Shown: piece after piece, positions 27,218 to 36,329 of the stretch
Numbering within the stretch: the first letter of the stretch is position 1
Layout of the letters: the number at the start of each line of letters is the position of its first letter
Assembly (NCBI RefSeq): GCF_023638055.1
Contig: NZ_JAKRVY010000002.1
Coordinates: 62,001-126,000 of the forward strand
Direction: 5' to 3'
DNA: 64,000 bases
Source of the DNA: Natranaeroarchaeum aerophilus
GTDB taxonomy: Archaea > Halobacteriota > Halobacteria > Halobacteriales > Natronoarchaeaceae
Position numbers and translations under genes: made by a program
The notes under the pieces: generated by a model
The model's database searches: none
What the model saw: the letters and a program-made list of their open reading frames with translations, nothing else
Told to the model about the DNA's origin: nothing

Positions 27218-28267
27218 CTACCAGGTGCCGTGGAACGTGTCGAAGCTCAGCTCGTCGAGCGGTTTGTTTCCGACGGCGATCTGATACTCGCCGGGCGTGA
27301 GCATCGGTTTGTGGAACTGCGGGCCGTCGTCGGTCGTGATCCGGGGACAGCCGGTGTTGACGTACGCGTCGAAGCCGAAGTTACGCAGCCGATCGGGCGT
27401 CACCTCGTCCATCGTGATCAGGTAGGCGTCGTCGTTGTCTTCGAGGATCGCTTCGGCCTGATCCATCCGCCCCTGCCCGATCTTGGTACAGAAGATGACG
27501 CCGAACGTCTCGGCGTCCATCGCCTTGTGGACCGTGGCGTAGCGCTGTTTCATGAACTTCTCCGTGTCGGCGATCGTCACGACGTTGTTGACCGGATCCG
27601 CGATGATGACGTTCTTGTCGGGATGTTCCATCGCCAGTCCGAGCGGGTGGAACTTGCCGCCGCCGACGTAGAGGATCTGGTCGGCGTCGACGTCCGCCGA
27701 GGCGTAGTTACAGCCAAGCACCTGCCCCTCGTGGGTCAGTCGCTCGTCACCGCGGCGGGTGTGAACCTCGTAGCCACGCTCTTCGAGCCAGTCGGCCATC
27801 TCCTCGAAGCGGTTCATGTGCTGGGCAGTCGTCACGAGCCCCACGTCCGGATCGTCGTCCGGGTCGGTGAGCTCCGCCTTGGCCTCCTCCATGATCGGCA
27901 TGACGTCGACGTTCGAGAAGAGGGGTACGTAGATGATCTTGTCCGACTCCTTCATCGGGCTGTGCCCGAAGTGGACGAACACGTCAGTCCGGCGCATCAT
28001 GAAGGTGTCCAGATCGCAGGCACCGTAACAGGGCTGGCCCGAAAGCAGGATCATCACGTCGTCGTCGAGCAACTGGCGCAGGTCGTCGGCGACGTCCGGC
28101 CCGCGGCGTTTGAGTCCTTCGGGGAACTGTAGACCTACTTTCTTTGCGTCGCGCTCCTCGACTGCCTCGACGATCCGGTCGAGTTCGTAATCCCACTCTC
28201 GGTCGTGCTTGAGGGACATCCCGGTGTTCCGGAGGTCCCCGTCGCTGTACTCCGTCTGCTCGCTCAT
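27218..28267 (-). CDS. dph2: 2-(3-amino-3-carboxypropyl)histidine synthase, diphthamide Dph2
   Basis: 349-residue radical-SAM-like enzyme for the first step of diphthamide formation on elongation factor aEF2. The three cysteines expected to bind the 4Fe-4S cluster lie in LSGQPCYGACDLD, GQVLGCNYASAD and YVNTGCPRIT. The ATG at 28267 (MSEQTEYSD) is supported by a TATA-like CGTTATACG ~28 bp upstream. Single-gene operon, divergent from the carboxylesterase gene. Confidence 0.92.
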   Translation of the reverse strand: MSEQTEYSDGDLRNTGMSLKHDREWDYELDRIVEAVEERDAKKVGLQFPEGLKRRGPDVADDLRQLLDDDVMILLSGQPCYGACDLDTFMMRRTDVFVHFGHSPMKESDKIIYVPLFSNVDVMPIMEEAKAELTDPDDDPDVGLVTTAQHMNRFEEMADWLEERGYEVHTRRGDERLTHEGQVLGCNYASADVDADQILYVGGGKFHPLGLAMEHPDKNVIIADPVNNVVTIADTEKFMKQRYATVHKAMDAETFGVIFCTKIGQGRMDQAEAILEDNDDAYLITMDEVTPDRLRNFGFDAYVNTGCPRITTDDGPQFHKPMLTPGEYQIAVGNKPLDELSFDTFHGTW

Positions 28268-28384
28268 TGTCCGTGATAGCGGTCTGGGACGTATAACGTC
28301 GGCGTTTGCCCAACCGCCGTGATAGTCGGCCACATCCTCGCCCCTTTCAGGGGGTTCAAGCCGTTTGACCTCCTGCATGCATCC

Positions 28385-29041
28385 ATGACAGATACACCGG
28401 AGCTACCGCTCGAACACCGAACGATCGCCGCCGACGGAGAGGGACCTCATCCCGCTGTCGTCATTCTCCACGGTCGCGGTGCAGACGAAACCGACCTCCT
28501 GCCGATCGCACAACGGCTTCCTGACGAGCTGTTCGTCCTTAGCCTTCGCGCACCGGACCCGCTACAGGGCGGCTACACCTGGTACGAACTCGACCTCTCG
28601 GGCGGCGGGCTCCACCAGAGCCAGCCCCATCCCGAGCAGTTCCGCCGGAGCCTCGATCTGGTCGACGAGTCGATCGAGACTGCCGTCGAAGCATACAACC
28701 TCGATGCCGACCGGATCGGCCTGCTGGGCTTCAGTCAGGGTGGGATCACGAGCCTCTCCTTGCTCCTCGAAACACCGGAGAAGTACGACTGGGTCGCCGC
28801 GCTCCACTGCTATCTTCCGGACTCACACTGCGAACTCGACCCGGACGGTATCGAGAACACGCCGGTGTTTATCGCGGGCGGCAATCAGGACCAGATCATC
28901 CCGCCGGGACGCACGGAGGCGGCCGCCACCCGGTTGAGTGAGATCGGCACACCAGTGACATCGAGAACCTACGAGACGGGTCACGGAATCGGACCGGACG
29001 AACACGCCGACCTGCTGGAGTGGATCGACGGACAGGTCTAG
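28385..29041 (+). CDS. Phospholipase/carboxylesterase family hydrolase
   Basis: 218-residue alpha/beta hydrolase. Nucleophile S117 lies in GLLGFSQGG; the oxyanion region VVILHGRGADETD is near residue 25, and the acid and base are likely in GGNQDQIIPP and TGHGIGPDEH. The family cleaves carboxylic esters or lysophospholipids; the natural substrate is unknown. The start codon follows a stretch with weak promoter features. Its stop overlaps the end of the convergent lipoprotein gene. Confidence 0.88.
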   Translation: MTDTPELPLEHRTIAADGEGPHPAVVILHGRGADETDLLPIAQRLPDELFVLSLRAPDPLQGGYTWYELDLSGGGLHQSQPHPEQFRRSLDLVDESIETAVEAYNLDADRIGLLGFSQGGITSLSLLLETPEKYDWVAALHCYLPDSHCELDPDGIENTPVFIAGGNQDQIIPPGRTEAAATRLSEIGTPVTSRTYETGHGIGPDEHADLLEWIDGQV

Positions 29042-29820
29042 ACCAGACCGTCGTCGTCTTCCTCGTCAGTATCGTTATCGCTGTCGTCTTCTTCACCGCC
29101 GTCATCTGCTTCGTCACCATCTCCGCCGTCGTCTGCCTGTTCGTCACTGCCGTCGTCCTCGACGGCCTCTTCGGCACCGTCGGCAGTCTCGACGACGCCC
29201 TCCATCAGCGAGTCGATGTTTTCCTGTTCCTGTGCGCTGACCTGTTGGGGGTAGACGCCGATCGTCACGAGCAGGTCGTCGTCGGTTTCGACGGCCTCGC
29301 TGACGTGGAGATAGACGTCGACGTCTTCGCCGTCGAACTGCGCGCTGGCGGTGAACCGCGAGGCGGTCGTCTCCTGGTCCAAGATCGTCATCGAATAGTC
29401 TTCCTGGTGTTCGATGTCGTCCATCTCGTCGTAGTTATTCTCGACCAGATCGACGAGTTCGCGCGTCGACATGTCTTCGACCGGGTTGAACTGGTAGTTC
29501 GGAATCCCGATCTGGGGCGTCGTCAACACCATGAACACCGCGCCGCGCTGTTCGCCGAGCGGCCCCATATCGATCGATTTCTCGTGTTCTGTCAGGTAGT
29601 TCACGACCCGGACAGACTCCTCGACTGGGCCGACGCCAACCGATTCCTCGATGGTGATGTTGTCGATCCCGATCTGCTGGTAGTCGGTGCTCTCACGGGT
29701 GTCGGCGTCGACACCCCCTGCCGTCGATTCGTGGTCGTCCAGTCCGGCCAGTCCGAGACAGCCAGACAGCGATGCGAGTCCGACCGCGCCAGCGCCAGCG
29801 AGGACACTTCGTCGATTCAT
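29038..29820 (-). CDS. DUF6517-type Tat lipoprotein
   Basis: 260-residue predicted lipoprotein. Start MNRRSVLAGAGAVGLASLSGCLG contains a Tat-like RR and lipobox LSGC. The mature domain (~50-190) is of the haloarchaeal DUF6517 type, seen at NITIEESVGVGPVEESVRV and LTTPQIGIPNYQFNPV. The last ~55 residues are an almost pure Asp/Glu/Gly low-complexity tail. Extracellular, function unknown. Convergent with and overlapping the carboxylesterase gene by 4 bases. Confidence 0.75.
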   Translation of the reverse strand: MNRRSVLAGAGAVGLASLSGCLGLAGLDDHESTAGGVDADTRESTDYQQIGIDNITIEESVGVGPVEESVRVVNYLTEHEKSIDMGPLGEQRGAVFMVLTTPQIGIPNYQFNPVEDMSTRELVDLVENNYDEMDDIEHQEDYSMTILDQETTASRFTASAQFDGEDVDVYLHVSEAVETDDDLLVTIGVYPQQVSAQEQENIDSLMEGVVETADGAEEAVEDDGSDEQADDGGDGDEADDGGEEDDSDNDTDEEDDDGLV

Positions 29821-29874
29821 CTGGCAAGCAATTGCTAGCCAGTTTGTAAGTGTTTTTTGGCTCGTGGCTGGCTC

Positions 29875-30366
29875 TCAAAGCTGCACGAACGGCTCGACGC
29901 CGCCGTCAGCACCGACTGCGTAGACGGTCCACGTCCCCTCTTTCTCTCCGCCCATCCCCGGCGAGCCGGCGGGCATTCCGGGCAGCGCGATACCGGCGAT
30001 ATCCGGGGCGTCGTCGAGCAACGTCGCGATCGTTTCGACCGGAACGTGTCCCTCGACGAAGTACGGCCCAATCTCGACGGTGTGGCAGCTTTGCAGGTCC
30101 CCGGGAACACCGAGATCGGCCTTTACCGCGCCGATCTCTTCCGGGACGGATGCGGAAAGTGACCCATCGAGATGGTCGTCGAGATACTGTTCGTACACGT
30201 CACAGCAGTCGCAGTTCGGGCTGTTGTACTGGTGTGCAGTGGCCGAAAGCGTCCCCGGGTGGGCCCACTCCTCCGTGCTGTCACCGCCGAGACACCCTGC
30301 CACCGAAACGGCGGCGACCGCGGACGCAGTGGCGAGTACGGACCGGCGTGAGAGCCGATCGCTCAT
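29875..30366 (-). CDS. DUF411 metal-binding lipoprotein
   Basis: 163-residue lipoprotein. Tat motif [12 protein letters not shown], then lipobox VAGC. The DUF411 domain carries the conserved [14 protein letters not shown] (CX1CC) and a C-terminal GMPAGSPGM segment, both potential copper ligands. DUF411 proteins are regularly found next to copper resistance genes. Its start overlaps the stop of the copper ATPase gene (ATGA), so it is co-expressed; an extracellular copper-binding role is inferred. Confidence 0.85.
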   Translation of the reverse strand: MSDRLSRRSVLATASAVAAVSVAGCLGGDSTEEWAHPGTLSATAHQYNSPNCDCCDVYEQYLDDHLDGSLSASVPEEIGAVKADLGVPGDLQSCHTVEIGPYFVEGHVPVETIATLLDDAPDIAGIALPGMPAGSPGMGGEKEGTWTVYAVGADGGVEPFVQL

Positions 30367-33002
30367 CGAACCACCTCCGCAAGGGCGCGGAACGGCCTCG
30401 TCACGGCGAGATGGTAGTCCTCGTGGGGATCGTAGCCGCGGAACGCGAGGCTGTTGCCCATCACCGAGAGGCTGGAACCGGTCATCGCCAGTCCGGCCAG
30501 CGCGGGGTTGAGCAGCCCCAGCGAGGCAATCGGAATGAGCGTGACGTTGTACGCGAAGGCCCAGAAGAGGTTCTGCCAGACCTTCGAGATGGTTGCTTCC
30601 GAGATCCGGATCGCTTTGAGCACGTCGGCGGGGTCGTCACGCATCAGCGTCACGTCGGCGCTCTCGATGGCCACATCGGTCCCGCTTCCGATGACGATGC
30701 CGACGTGGGCCGTCGTGAGCGCGGGCGCGTCGTTGACGCCGTCACCGACCATGATCGCCCGCCGACCGTCTCCCTGAATTCGCTCGATAGTATCGGCCTT
30801 CTCGTCGGGGAGCACCTCCGCGTAGACGTTCTCGGGGTCGATCCCCAGCTGTTTGGCCACCGCGTGGGCGGTTCGTTCGTTGTCGCCGGTCAGCATCACG
30901 GGATCGAGCCCGCGCTCTTGCAGGGCCGCGATGGTCTCTTTCGCGCTCTCGCGGACGGTGTCGGCCGTGGCGACGACACCGATTAGCTCGCCGTCGAGTG
31001 CGACCAGCATCGCGGTCTTGCCGTCGCGTTCGAGCCGCTCCATCCGCTCCACGGCGGGCTCGGGGTCGATTCCGTTGTCCCGCATCAGTTTGCGGTTCCC
31101 GACCAGCGCCTCGCCGCGGGCCGTTTCGGCGCGGACGCCGTGGCCGGGGACGTTCTCGAACGCGCTCGCGTCGTCGATCTCGATACCCCGTTCCTGTGCG
31201 CCCTCGACGATGGCCTGTGCGAGCGGGTGTTCGGAATCGGATTCGACGCTGGCGGCGACCGCCAGCACGTCGTCTTCGCCGAACTCGTCCCCTCGGTCGT
31301 CGCCGATGACTGCGCCGCCGTCGGGCCGTTCCTCTCCGGATCCGTCTGCTGCCACGCCGCTCATCCCCGTTTCGCCGCGAATCGGCACGACGTCGGTCAG
31401 CACCATGTCGCCGTGGGTGAGCGTCCCTGTCTTGTCGAAGACCACGGCGTCGACGCCCCGGACCCGTTCGAGGATATCGGCCCCCTTGAACAGGACGCCG
31501 TTGGTGGCGCTGATCGTCGAGCCGACCATCGTTGCCGCGGGCGTCGCCAGCCCGAGGGCACAGGGGCAGGCGATCAGCAGGGCGCTGGCGAGCACGACCA
31601 TCGAGAACTCCAGCGTCGAGACCCCGCCCGCGACCGGTCCGCCCCCGACCGGATCGAGGTACGGTAACAGGCCGCCCAGCCACGCGGAGACGCTGTAGAG
31701 CACGTCGGGTGCGAACGCCCAGACGATCGCCCAGACGATGGCGTTGACGATTACGGCGGGAACGAAGTACGCCGAGACCGTGTCGACGAGTCGCTGTACG
31801 TCGGGCTGGCGCGCCTGGGCCTCCTTGACGCGCTGGACGATCTGCTGGATCGCGGTGTCCTTGCCGACCTGTGTCGCCTCGACCAGTAGAACACCGTTCT
31901 CGTTGATCGTCGAGCCGACGACCTCGTCGCCGACGCCTTTTTCGACCGGGACCGACTCGCCGGTCACCATCGACTCGTCGACCGCGCTCTGGCCGTCGAC
32001 GACGACGCCGTCCGTGGGGATCTGGTCGCCGGGGCGGACTTTCATCACGTCGCCGACCTCGATATCCTCGACCGGGACGACCTGTTCTTCACCATCCACT
32101 ACCAACGTCGCCTCGTCGGCCTCCATCTCCAGCAGCGTCCGGAGCGCATCGCTCGCGCGGGCCTTCGAGCGCGCTTCGAGCCAGTTGCCGAGCGTGATGA
32201 ACCAGAGGATGATCGCGACGGCCTCGAAGTAGAGCCCGCCGGGGATCAGCCCCGCCACCACGCCGGTCGAGTAGATGTAGCCGGCGGAGGTACCGACCGC
32301 GACCAGCGTGTCCATGTTTGCGCGACCGGTGTTGACGGCGGCCTCGTAGGCCCCGACGATGAACTCCTTGCCGAGCGTCGCCATCAGCGCTGTCGCAAGA
32401 ACGAACTCGACCCAGCCGGGCGCGACGAGGACGCTCGGCAGGACGCCCGGGAAGAACATCTCGATCATCACGCCGATGAAGGGTATCGAGAGAAGCCCGC
32501 CACCGATGACGAGCTTTCGCTGTTTGTTCAACTCGCGCTCGACGGCGCTTTCGCGTTCCTCGGCGAGGTCGGTCCCCTCCTCGCCGCTGGGGCGATCCGG
32601 CTCGAACCCCGCGTCCTCGATCGCGTCGTAGACGTCAGCGAGCGATGCGTCGACCGGGTTGTAGACGACCTGTGCCTCGTCGGTCGCAAAGTTGACGTTC
32701 GCCTCGATCACGCCCGGAACCGACTCGATCGCCTCACGGTTCGACTCCGCACAGGTAGAACAGCTCATTCCGGCGATCCCGACCGAAGCAGACGCTTTCT
32801 CGGGCTCGTAGCCCGCCTCCTCGATCGCCGCATAGATCTCGCCGAGCGAGACAGCGTCGGGATCGTACGTGACGGTTCCGTCGTCGGTCGCGAAGTTCGC
32901 GCTGACCGACTCGACGCCCGCCAGTGCGCCGACGGCCTCCTCGACCGATCCGGAACAGGTCGCACACGACATCCCGGCGATCTCGACGTGGGCTGTATTC
33001 AT
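30363..33002 (-). CDS. copA: Copper-exporting P1B-type ATPase
   Basis: 879-residue membrane ATPase that exports Cu(I). Two N-terminal heavy-metal-associated domains carry GMSCATC (residues ~10-16) and GMSCSTC. The membrane core includes the CPC motif in [13 protein letters not shown]. The catalytic loop has DKTGTLTHG with the phosphorylated Asp and [12 protein letters not shown] at the hinge. A TATA-like GAGTATAGA lies ~27 bp before the start. It is preceded on the same strand by its probable regulator (TRASH protein) and followed with overlap by the DUF411 gene. Confidence 0.95.
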   Translation of the reverse strand: MNTAHVEIAGMSCATCSGSVEEAVGALAGVESVSANFATDDGTVTYDPDAVSLGEIYAAIEEAGYEPEKASASVGIAGMSCSTCAESNREAIESVPGVIEANVNFATDEAQVVYNPVDASLADVYDAIEDAGFEPDRPSGEEGTDLAEERESAVERELNKQRKLVIGGGLLSIPFIGVMIEMFFPGVLPSVLVAPGWVEFVLATALMATLGKEFIVGAYEAAVNTGRANMDTLVAVGTSAGYIYSTGVVAGLIPGGLYFEAVAIILWFITLGNWLEARSKARASDALRTLLEMEADEATLVVDGEEQVVPVEDIEVGDVMKVRPGDQIPTDGVVVDGQSAVDESMVTGESVPVEKGVGDEVVGSTINENGVLLVEATQVGKDTAIQQIVQRVKEAQARQPDVQRLVDTVSAYFVPAVIVNAIVWAIVWAFAPDVLYSVSAWLGGLLPYLDPVGGGPVAGGVSTLEFSMVVLASALLIACPCALGLATPAATMVGSTISATNGVLFKGADILERVRGVDAVVFDKTGTLTHGDMVLTDVVPIRGETGMSGVAADGSGEERPDGGAVIGDDRGDEFGEDDVLAVAASVESDSEHPLAQAIVEGAQERGIEIDDASAFENVPGHGVRAETARGEALVGNRKLMRDNGIDPEPAVERMERLERDGKTAMLVALDGELIGVVATADTVRESAKETIAALQERGLDPVMLTGDNERTAHAVAKQLGIDPENVYAEVLPDEKADTIERIQGDGRRAIMVGDGVNDAPALTTAHVGIVIGSGTDVAIESADVTLMRDDPADVLKAIRISEATISKVWQNLFWAFAYNVTLIPIASLGLLNPALAGLAMTGSSLSVMGNSLAFRGYDPHEDYHLAVTRPFRALAEVVR

Positions 33003-33095
33003 TGCTGTTGCTAGCTACGGGGTCTATACTCAAGCGGGTTGTCCCTAACGAATCTCGAATGCGTGTGGTCTGTGGCCTAACGAACCAGGGGTCGA

Positions 33096-33689
33096 TCAGG
33101 CATCGACACCGTCTTCTAGCTCCTCATACCGTTCCAGAAACAGCGACTCACAGGAGTGACAGCAGAGAACGTACCGGTGACCGTTCCGTTCGACCGTGAC
33201 GCCCTCGCCCTCGACGGTCTTGCCACACTCCACGCAGTCGACGGCGAACTCGCCGCCGCGCAGGTCGGGGTTCCACGCCGACTCGACGACGCCCTCGATG
33301 CTGTACTCGACGACCGTTCGCTCGGCGAGATGCTCCCCGAGTAGCGCCCGCACCTCGTCGTCCGGGAGGTGTGTCTGGGCGACGACGCGTTCGCTCTCCG
33401 TGCGGATCACGTGCTCGACGCCGTCGATACCGGCGAGCGCCCCGGCCAGTCCGTCGGCCTCGCCCGGCCCGACCTGCACGTCGACGAGCCGTGCCGCGCT
33501 GTTCTCGAACATCGACTGGTCGACGGCGACGGTAAAGCGTTCGAGGACGCCGAACTCGCGCAGTTGCTCGACCCGGTCGGAGACGCTCGGTGCTGTCAGG
33601 TCGACTTCCTCGCCGATCTCGCGGTAGGATCGACTGGCGTCTTCGACCAGCAGGCGCAAGATCTCGGCGTCGGTTTCGTCGAGTGGCAC
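33096..33689 (-). CDS. Lrp/AsnC-type regulator with metal-sensing TRASH domain
   Basis: 197-residue transcription factor. Residues ~5-55 form a winged HTH (DETDAEILRLLVEDASRSYR, then TAPSVSDRVEQL). A ligand-like middle domain follows, and residues ~160-190 form a TRASH domain: VDCVECGKTV, then LCCHSCESLF. In Halobacterium salinarum the related regulator VNG1179C controls the copper ATPase gene. Start taken as GTG at 33689 (VPLDETDAE); an upstream TTG would add nine residues. It lies 93 bp upstream of copA on the same strand. Confidence 0.85.
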   Translation of the reverse strand: MPLDETDAEILRLLVEDASRSYREIGEEVDLTAPSVSDRVEQLREFGVLERFTVAVDQSMFENSAARLVDVQVGPGEADGLAGALAGIDGVEHVIRTESERVVAQTHLPDDEVRALLGEHLAERTVVEYSIEGVVESAWNPDLRGGEFAVDCVECGKTVEGEGVTVERNGHRYVLCCHSCESLFLERYEELEDGVDA

Positions 33690-33725
33690 AGAGAAGAGTA
33701 GGGCAGGGTGATACAAACGTTTTCC

Positions 33726-33899
33726 CTACACGAAGGCCACGACAGCGAGCATACACAGAAACGCGAGTACCAGTATCATAGCACCGGCAGTCGGCATCAC
33801 CGAGTGGTACAGCATCGCGCCGCCGATGATCAGCAGCACCATCCCGAGGACGGACAGACCGATCCCCCGCCCTTCGGTGAACTGCTGGAGTTCGGCCAT
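33726..33899 (-). CDS. Small two-helix membrane protein
   Basis: 57-residue protein with two closely spaced hydrophobic helices (GLSVLGMVLLIIGGAMLYH and TAGAMILVLAFLCMLAVVAF) after a short polar head MAELQQFTEG. The ATG at 33899 is chosen over an upstream frame without conservation. Positioned 37 bp upstream of the copper regulator. Function unknown. The gap 33900-34145 has no recognisable gene. Confidence 0.6.
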   Translation of the reverse strand: MAELQQFTEGRGIGLSVLGMVLLIIGGAMLYHSVMPTAGAMILVLAFLCMLAVVAFV

Positions 33900-34145
33900 G
33901 CTATGCACCCCCGCCAGTCGGTCGGCTGTTCCGTGCCGGTGCATCCGAGTCCGAACGGTCAGATCGTGCTCTCATGATGGTAGCCTCCGTTCGTCCGCGC
34001 GCCGACCCGCGACGACGCATGTGGGTGTATAGTACGAGGCATAGTATCGATTGTTGCATCTTGCTTCGATGCGCTCGTCGGATGGCTCCGAATCGGTTCG
34101 AGCGGTGACCGAAACACACTGGATCGTCGAGTCCGGACAACCAGT

Positions 34146-34460
34146 ATGACAGATTCGCCCCCAGAACTCGAACTGTACAACCTGCAGGGCTGTCCGTACT
34201 GTGCGAAAGTGCGCCGCGCGCTCGACGACCTCGATCTCGACTACCAGACCCACGACGTTCCGCGCTCGCGGAGCGACCGGGACGCCGTCCACGCGGCGAG
34301 CGGCCAGCGCGGCGTCCCGGTGCTGGTGGACCGATCGAACGGGATCGAGGGAATGCCCGAAAGTGACGACATTGTCGCCTATCTCTACGAGGAGTACGGG
34401 GACGGCGAGACGCCGCCGCCATCTGGTATCGTCGATCGTGTGCTTTCGGCGCTGTTCTGA
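34146..34460 (+). CDS. Glutaredoxin-like protein
   Basis: 104-residue thioredoxin-fold protein. It starts ELELYNLQGCPYCAKVRRAL with the active-site CPYC, and has a cis-Pro loop in RGVPVLVDR and a GST-N-like ending (ESDDIVAYLYEEYG). Because haloarchaea use gamma-glutamylcysteine rather than glutathione, the reductant is probably different from that of bacterial glutaredoxin. Monocistronic, followed by repeat-rich DNA. Confidence 0.88.
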   Translation: MTDSPPELELYNLQGCPYCAKVRRALDDLDLDYQTHDVPRSRSDRDAVHAASGQRGVPVLVDRSNGIEGMPESDDIVAYLYEEYGDGETPPPSGIVDRVLSALF

Positions 34461-34473
34461 CGATCGAACCCTG

Positions 34474-34512
34474 ACTTCAATCTTCGAAGTATAAAACTTC
34501 GAAAACTGAAGT
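34474..34512. repeat. Nested double palindrome after the glutaredoxin gene
   Basis: Outer arms ACTTCA (34474-34479) and TGAAGT (34507-34512) enclose inner arms TTCGAAGT (34483-34490) and ACTTCGAA (34496-34503), all perfect, around ATAAA. The symmetry is 39 bp long. It lies 13 bp after the glutaredoxin stop, so a terminator-like RNA hairpin is possible. A perfect 14-bp palindrome ACGGTGATCACCGT follows at 34535-34548. Confidence 0.6.
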
Positions 34513-34576
34513 GTAACACTCCAACAGGTGTTGCACGGTGATCACCGTCTGTATTAGGTGATTGTAGGCGCTTAGC

Positions 34577-34626
34577 CCCCTGCCTCAAGGAGCCGCCAAC
34601 GCCGGCGAGTAGGCAGGGGTAGTTCA
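34577..34626 (+). mobile_element. Possible IS200/IS605-type right-end remnant
   Basis: A perfect 9-bp stem CCCCTGCCT (34577-34585) / AGGCAGGGG (34611-34619) encloses a 25-nt loop with a secondary GCCG/CGGC pairing, and is followed by TAGTTCAC. Such hairpin-plus-short-tail ends resemble the 3' guide-RNA/right ends of haloarchaeal IS1341-type (TnpB) elements. No transposase gene remains. Identification is from memory of such ends and is uncertain. Confidence 0.35.
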
Positions 34627-34974
34627 CCCGATCGTCAGCACACGATCCGACGTCGTGACGACATCGAGCAGGTCCGACATCGTCGAGACGGGACAGACGT
34701 CGCTGCCCTCGCTGTTGCGGATCTCCAGACAGGTACCACAGGCGAGCAGTTCGCCACCTGCCTCGTCGAACGCCTCCATCCGGTCGCGAACGTCGAACTC
34801 GTCGTTGTCGGTGATCTCCTCGGCCTCGACGCCCTCGCCGAGCAGGAAGACGGAGACGTCTTTTCCGTCTTCGAGTGCCGTGATACCGAGTCGGAGCGCG
34901 TTCCACGCACGTTCGGGGTCAGCGGTTTCGAGGACGATTCCGAGGGAGTCGACGCTATCCGATGTGTTCGGCAT
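34624..34974 (-). CDS. DsrE-family protein
   Basis: 116-residue DsrE/DsrF-like protein. Features are LGIVLETADPERAWNALRLG, the phosphate-like loop VFLLGEGVEAEEI and a conserved Cys pair region LLACGTCLEIRNSEG. The family handles sulfur or sulfane transfer, though many archaeal members are uncharacterised. The ATG at 34974 is chosen because TTTATATG lies ~29 bp upstream. A 19-bp near-palindrome overlaps the expected transcription start, implying a dedicated repressor. Confidence 0.8.
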   Translation of the reverse strand: MPNTSDSVDSLGIVLETADPERAWNALRLGITALEDGKDVSVFLLGEGVEAEEITDNDEFDVRDRMEAFDEAGGELLACGTCLEIRNSEGSDVCPVSTMSDLLDVVTTSDRVLTIG

Positions 34975-34976
34975 GT

Positions 34977-34995
34977 ATTGTCCAAAGTGCACAAT
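34977..34995. promoter_or_regulatory. Near-perfect palindrome between TATA and start of the DsrE gene
   Basis: ATTGTCCA-AAG-TGCACAAT: 8-bp arms with one mismatch, 3-bp spacer. It sits directly between the TATA element (about 34998-35006) and the ATG at 34974, a classic archaeal repressor position. The regulator is not identified. Confidence 0.55.
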
Positions 34996-35040
34996 ATCAT
35001 ATAAACGTATGCGTAGCGGTCGACCGCTACGACGGTCTGC

Positions 35041-36189
35041 TCAGGACTGCCGGTAGATCAGGTTCCGCTGGATCTCGTTTGCGCCCTCGTAGATCACGGG
35101 GACGCGCACGTCGCGGTAGACGCGAGCGATCCGGCGATCGGTGAGCACGGAGCGCCCGCCGTGGAACTGCATCCCCTGTTCGGCACAATCCGTCGCCGTT
35201 TCGGTGGCTTTCGTCTTGGCCATGGCGGCCCAGAGACCGGGATCCTCACCCGCTTCGACCTTCTCGGCGGCGCGCCAGGTGAGCGCACGGGCGCTCTCGA
35301 ACTCCATGCGCATGTCCGCGACGCCGTGCTGGACGGCCTGGAACTCGCTGATGTTCCGACCGAACCCTTCGCGGTCGTGGATGAACTCCCACGTCTCCTC
35401 GATTGCGGCGGCGGCCAGACCGATGCCATGGCCCGCGACGACGACACGGCCGTGGTTGAAGAAATCGGCAACCATCCAGAAGCCAGCGCCTTCCGCTCCC
35501 ACGAGATTCTCCTCGGGGATCCGGAAGTCGTCGAAGACGATGTGGGCCTGTTTGGAGGCACGAAAGCCCATCTTCTCCGGGATATGCTCTGCGTGGAACC
35601 CCTCCCCTTCGGTCGGGATGATGAACATCGAGTGGTTGCCGTAGCGGTTGTTCTCGTCGTCGTCGGTCCGCGCATAGAGCGTCAGCCAGTCGCCTTCGAC
35701 CCCGTTGCCGATCCAGTACTTCTCGCCGTTGATGACGTACTCGTCGCCGTCTTTCTCGGCGGTGGTCTGCATCCCCGCCAGATCACTGCCGGTGTCGGGT
35801 TCGGACACTGCGAGGCCGGTGATCTGCTCCCCTTCGGCGACCGGGCGGAGATACTCCTCTTTCTGTGCCTCGCTGCCGTGCTCTTCGACGATCTCCGCGC
35901 CGAAACTGGCGAGCTGGAGCGTCAGGGCGATCCCGGCGTCGGCCCTGTAGAACTCCTCGGCGATCGCCAGTACCTCGGTGAGCGAGAGATCCCGCCCGCC
36001 CAGATCCTCGCCGAGATCCTGTGCGACCAGTCCGGCGTCCTGTCCGGCTTCGAGGATGTCGTGGGGGTACTCGCCCTTGCGAAAGTACTCTTCGGCATTT
36101 GGCTTGATATGCTCGTTGGCGAACTCGCGGGCCTCCTGTTTGACGTCCCTGGCGTGCTCGGGGACGATGGTGTCGTCGAGTAGCTCCAT
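35041..36189 (-). CDS. Acyl-CoA dehydrogenase
   Basis: 382-residue FAD-dependent acyl-CoA dehydrogenase of beta-oxidation type. Conserved substrate and FAD regions are GLAVSEPDTGSDLAGMQTTA, EKYWIGNG and the C-terminal GMQFHGGRSVLTD. The likely catalytic Glu lies in the final VIYEGANEIQRNLIYRQ segment, as in short-/medium-chain enzymes. The ATG at 36189 (MELLDDTIVPEH) matches the family N-terminus. Divergent from cdc48; single gene. It could supply enoyl-CoA to the MaoC/PHA route, but this is inference. Confidence 0.9.
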   Translation of the reverse strand: MELLDDTIVPEHARDVKQEAREFANEHIKPNAEEYFRKGEYPHDILEAGQDAGLVAQDLGEDLGGRDLSLTEVLAIAEEFYRADAGIALTLQLASFGAEIVEEHGSEAQKEEYLRPVAEGEQITGLAVSEPDTGSDLAGMQTTAEKDGDEYVINGEKYWIGNGVEGDWLTLYARTDDDENNRYGNHSMFIIPTEGEGFHAEHIPEKMGFRASKQAHIVFDDFRIPEENLVGAEGAGFWMVADFFNHGRVVVAGHGIGLAAAAIEETWEFIHDREGFGRNISEFQAVQHGVADMRMEFESARALTWRAAEKVEAGEDPGLWAAMAKTKATETATDCAEQGMQFHGGRSVLTDRRIARVYRDVRVPVIYEGANEIQRNLIYRQS

Positions 36190-36329
36190 GGTCCCACCGT
36201 AGGGCGGGTCGGGCATATAAGCAAGGGAACCGCTAGCACGGCGAGGGGAGTTCATTTCGAGGATATGCGTGGCTGACCGGGAACCCACAGAGGGAATACT
36301 TCAAGAACGACCGGATGTAAATAGTGGGT

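Noticed and set aside
33690-33716. TTG start nine codons upstream for the TRASH regulator
   Set aside because: The GTG at 33689 gives the normal Lrp-type N-terminus (PLDETDAEIL) and has a TATA-like stretch about 27 bp upstream; the extra residues are not part of the fold.
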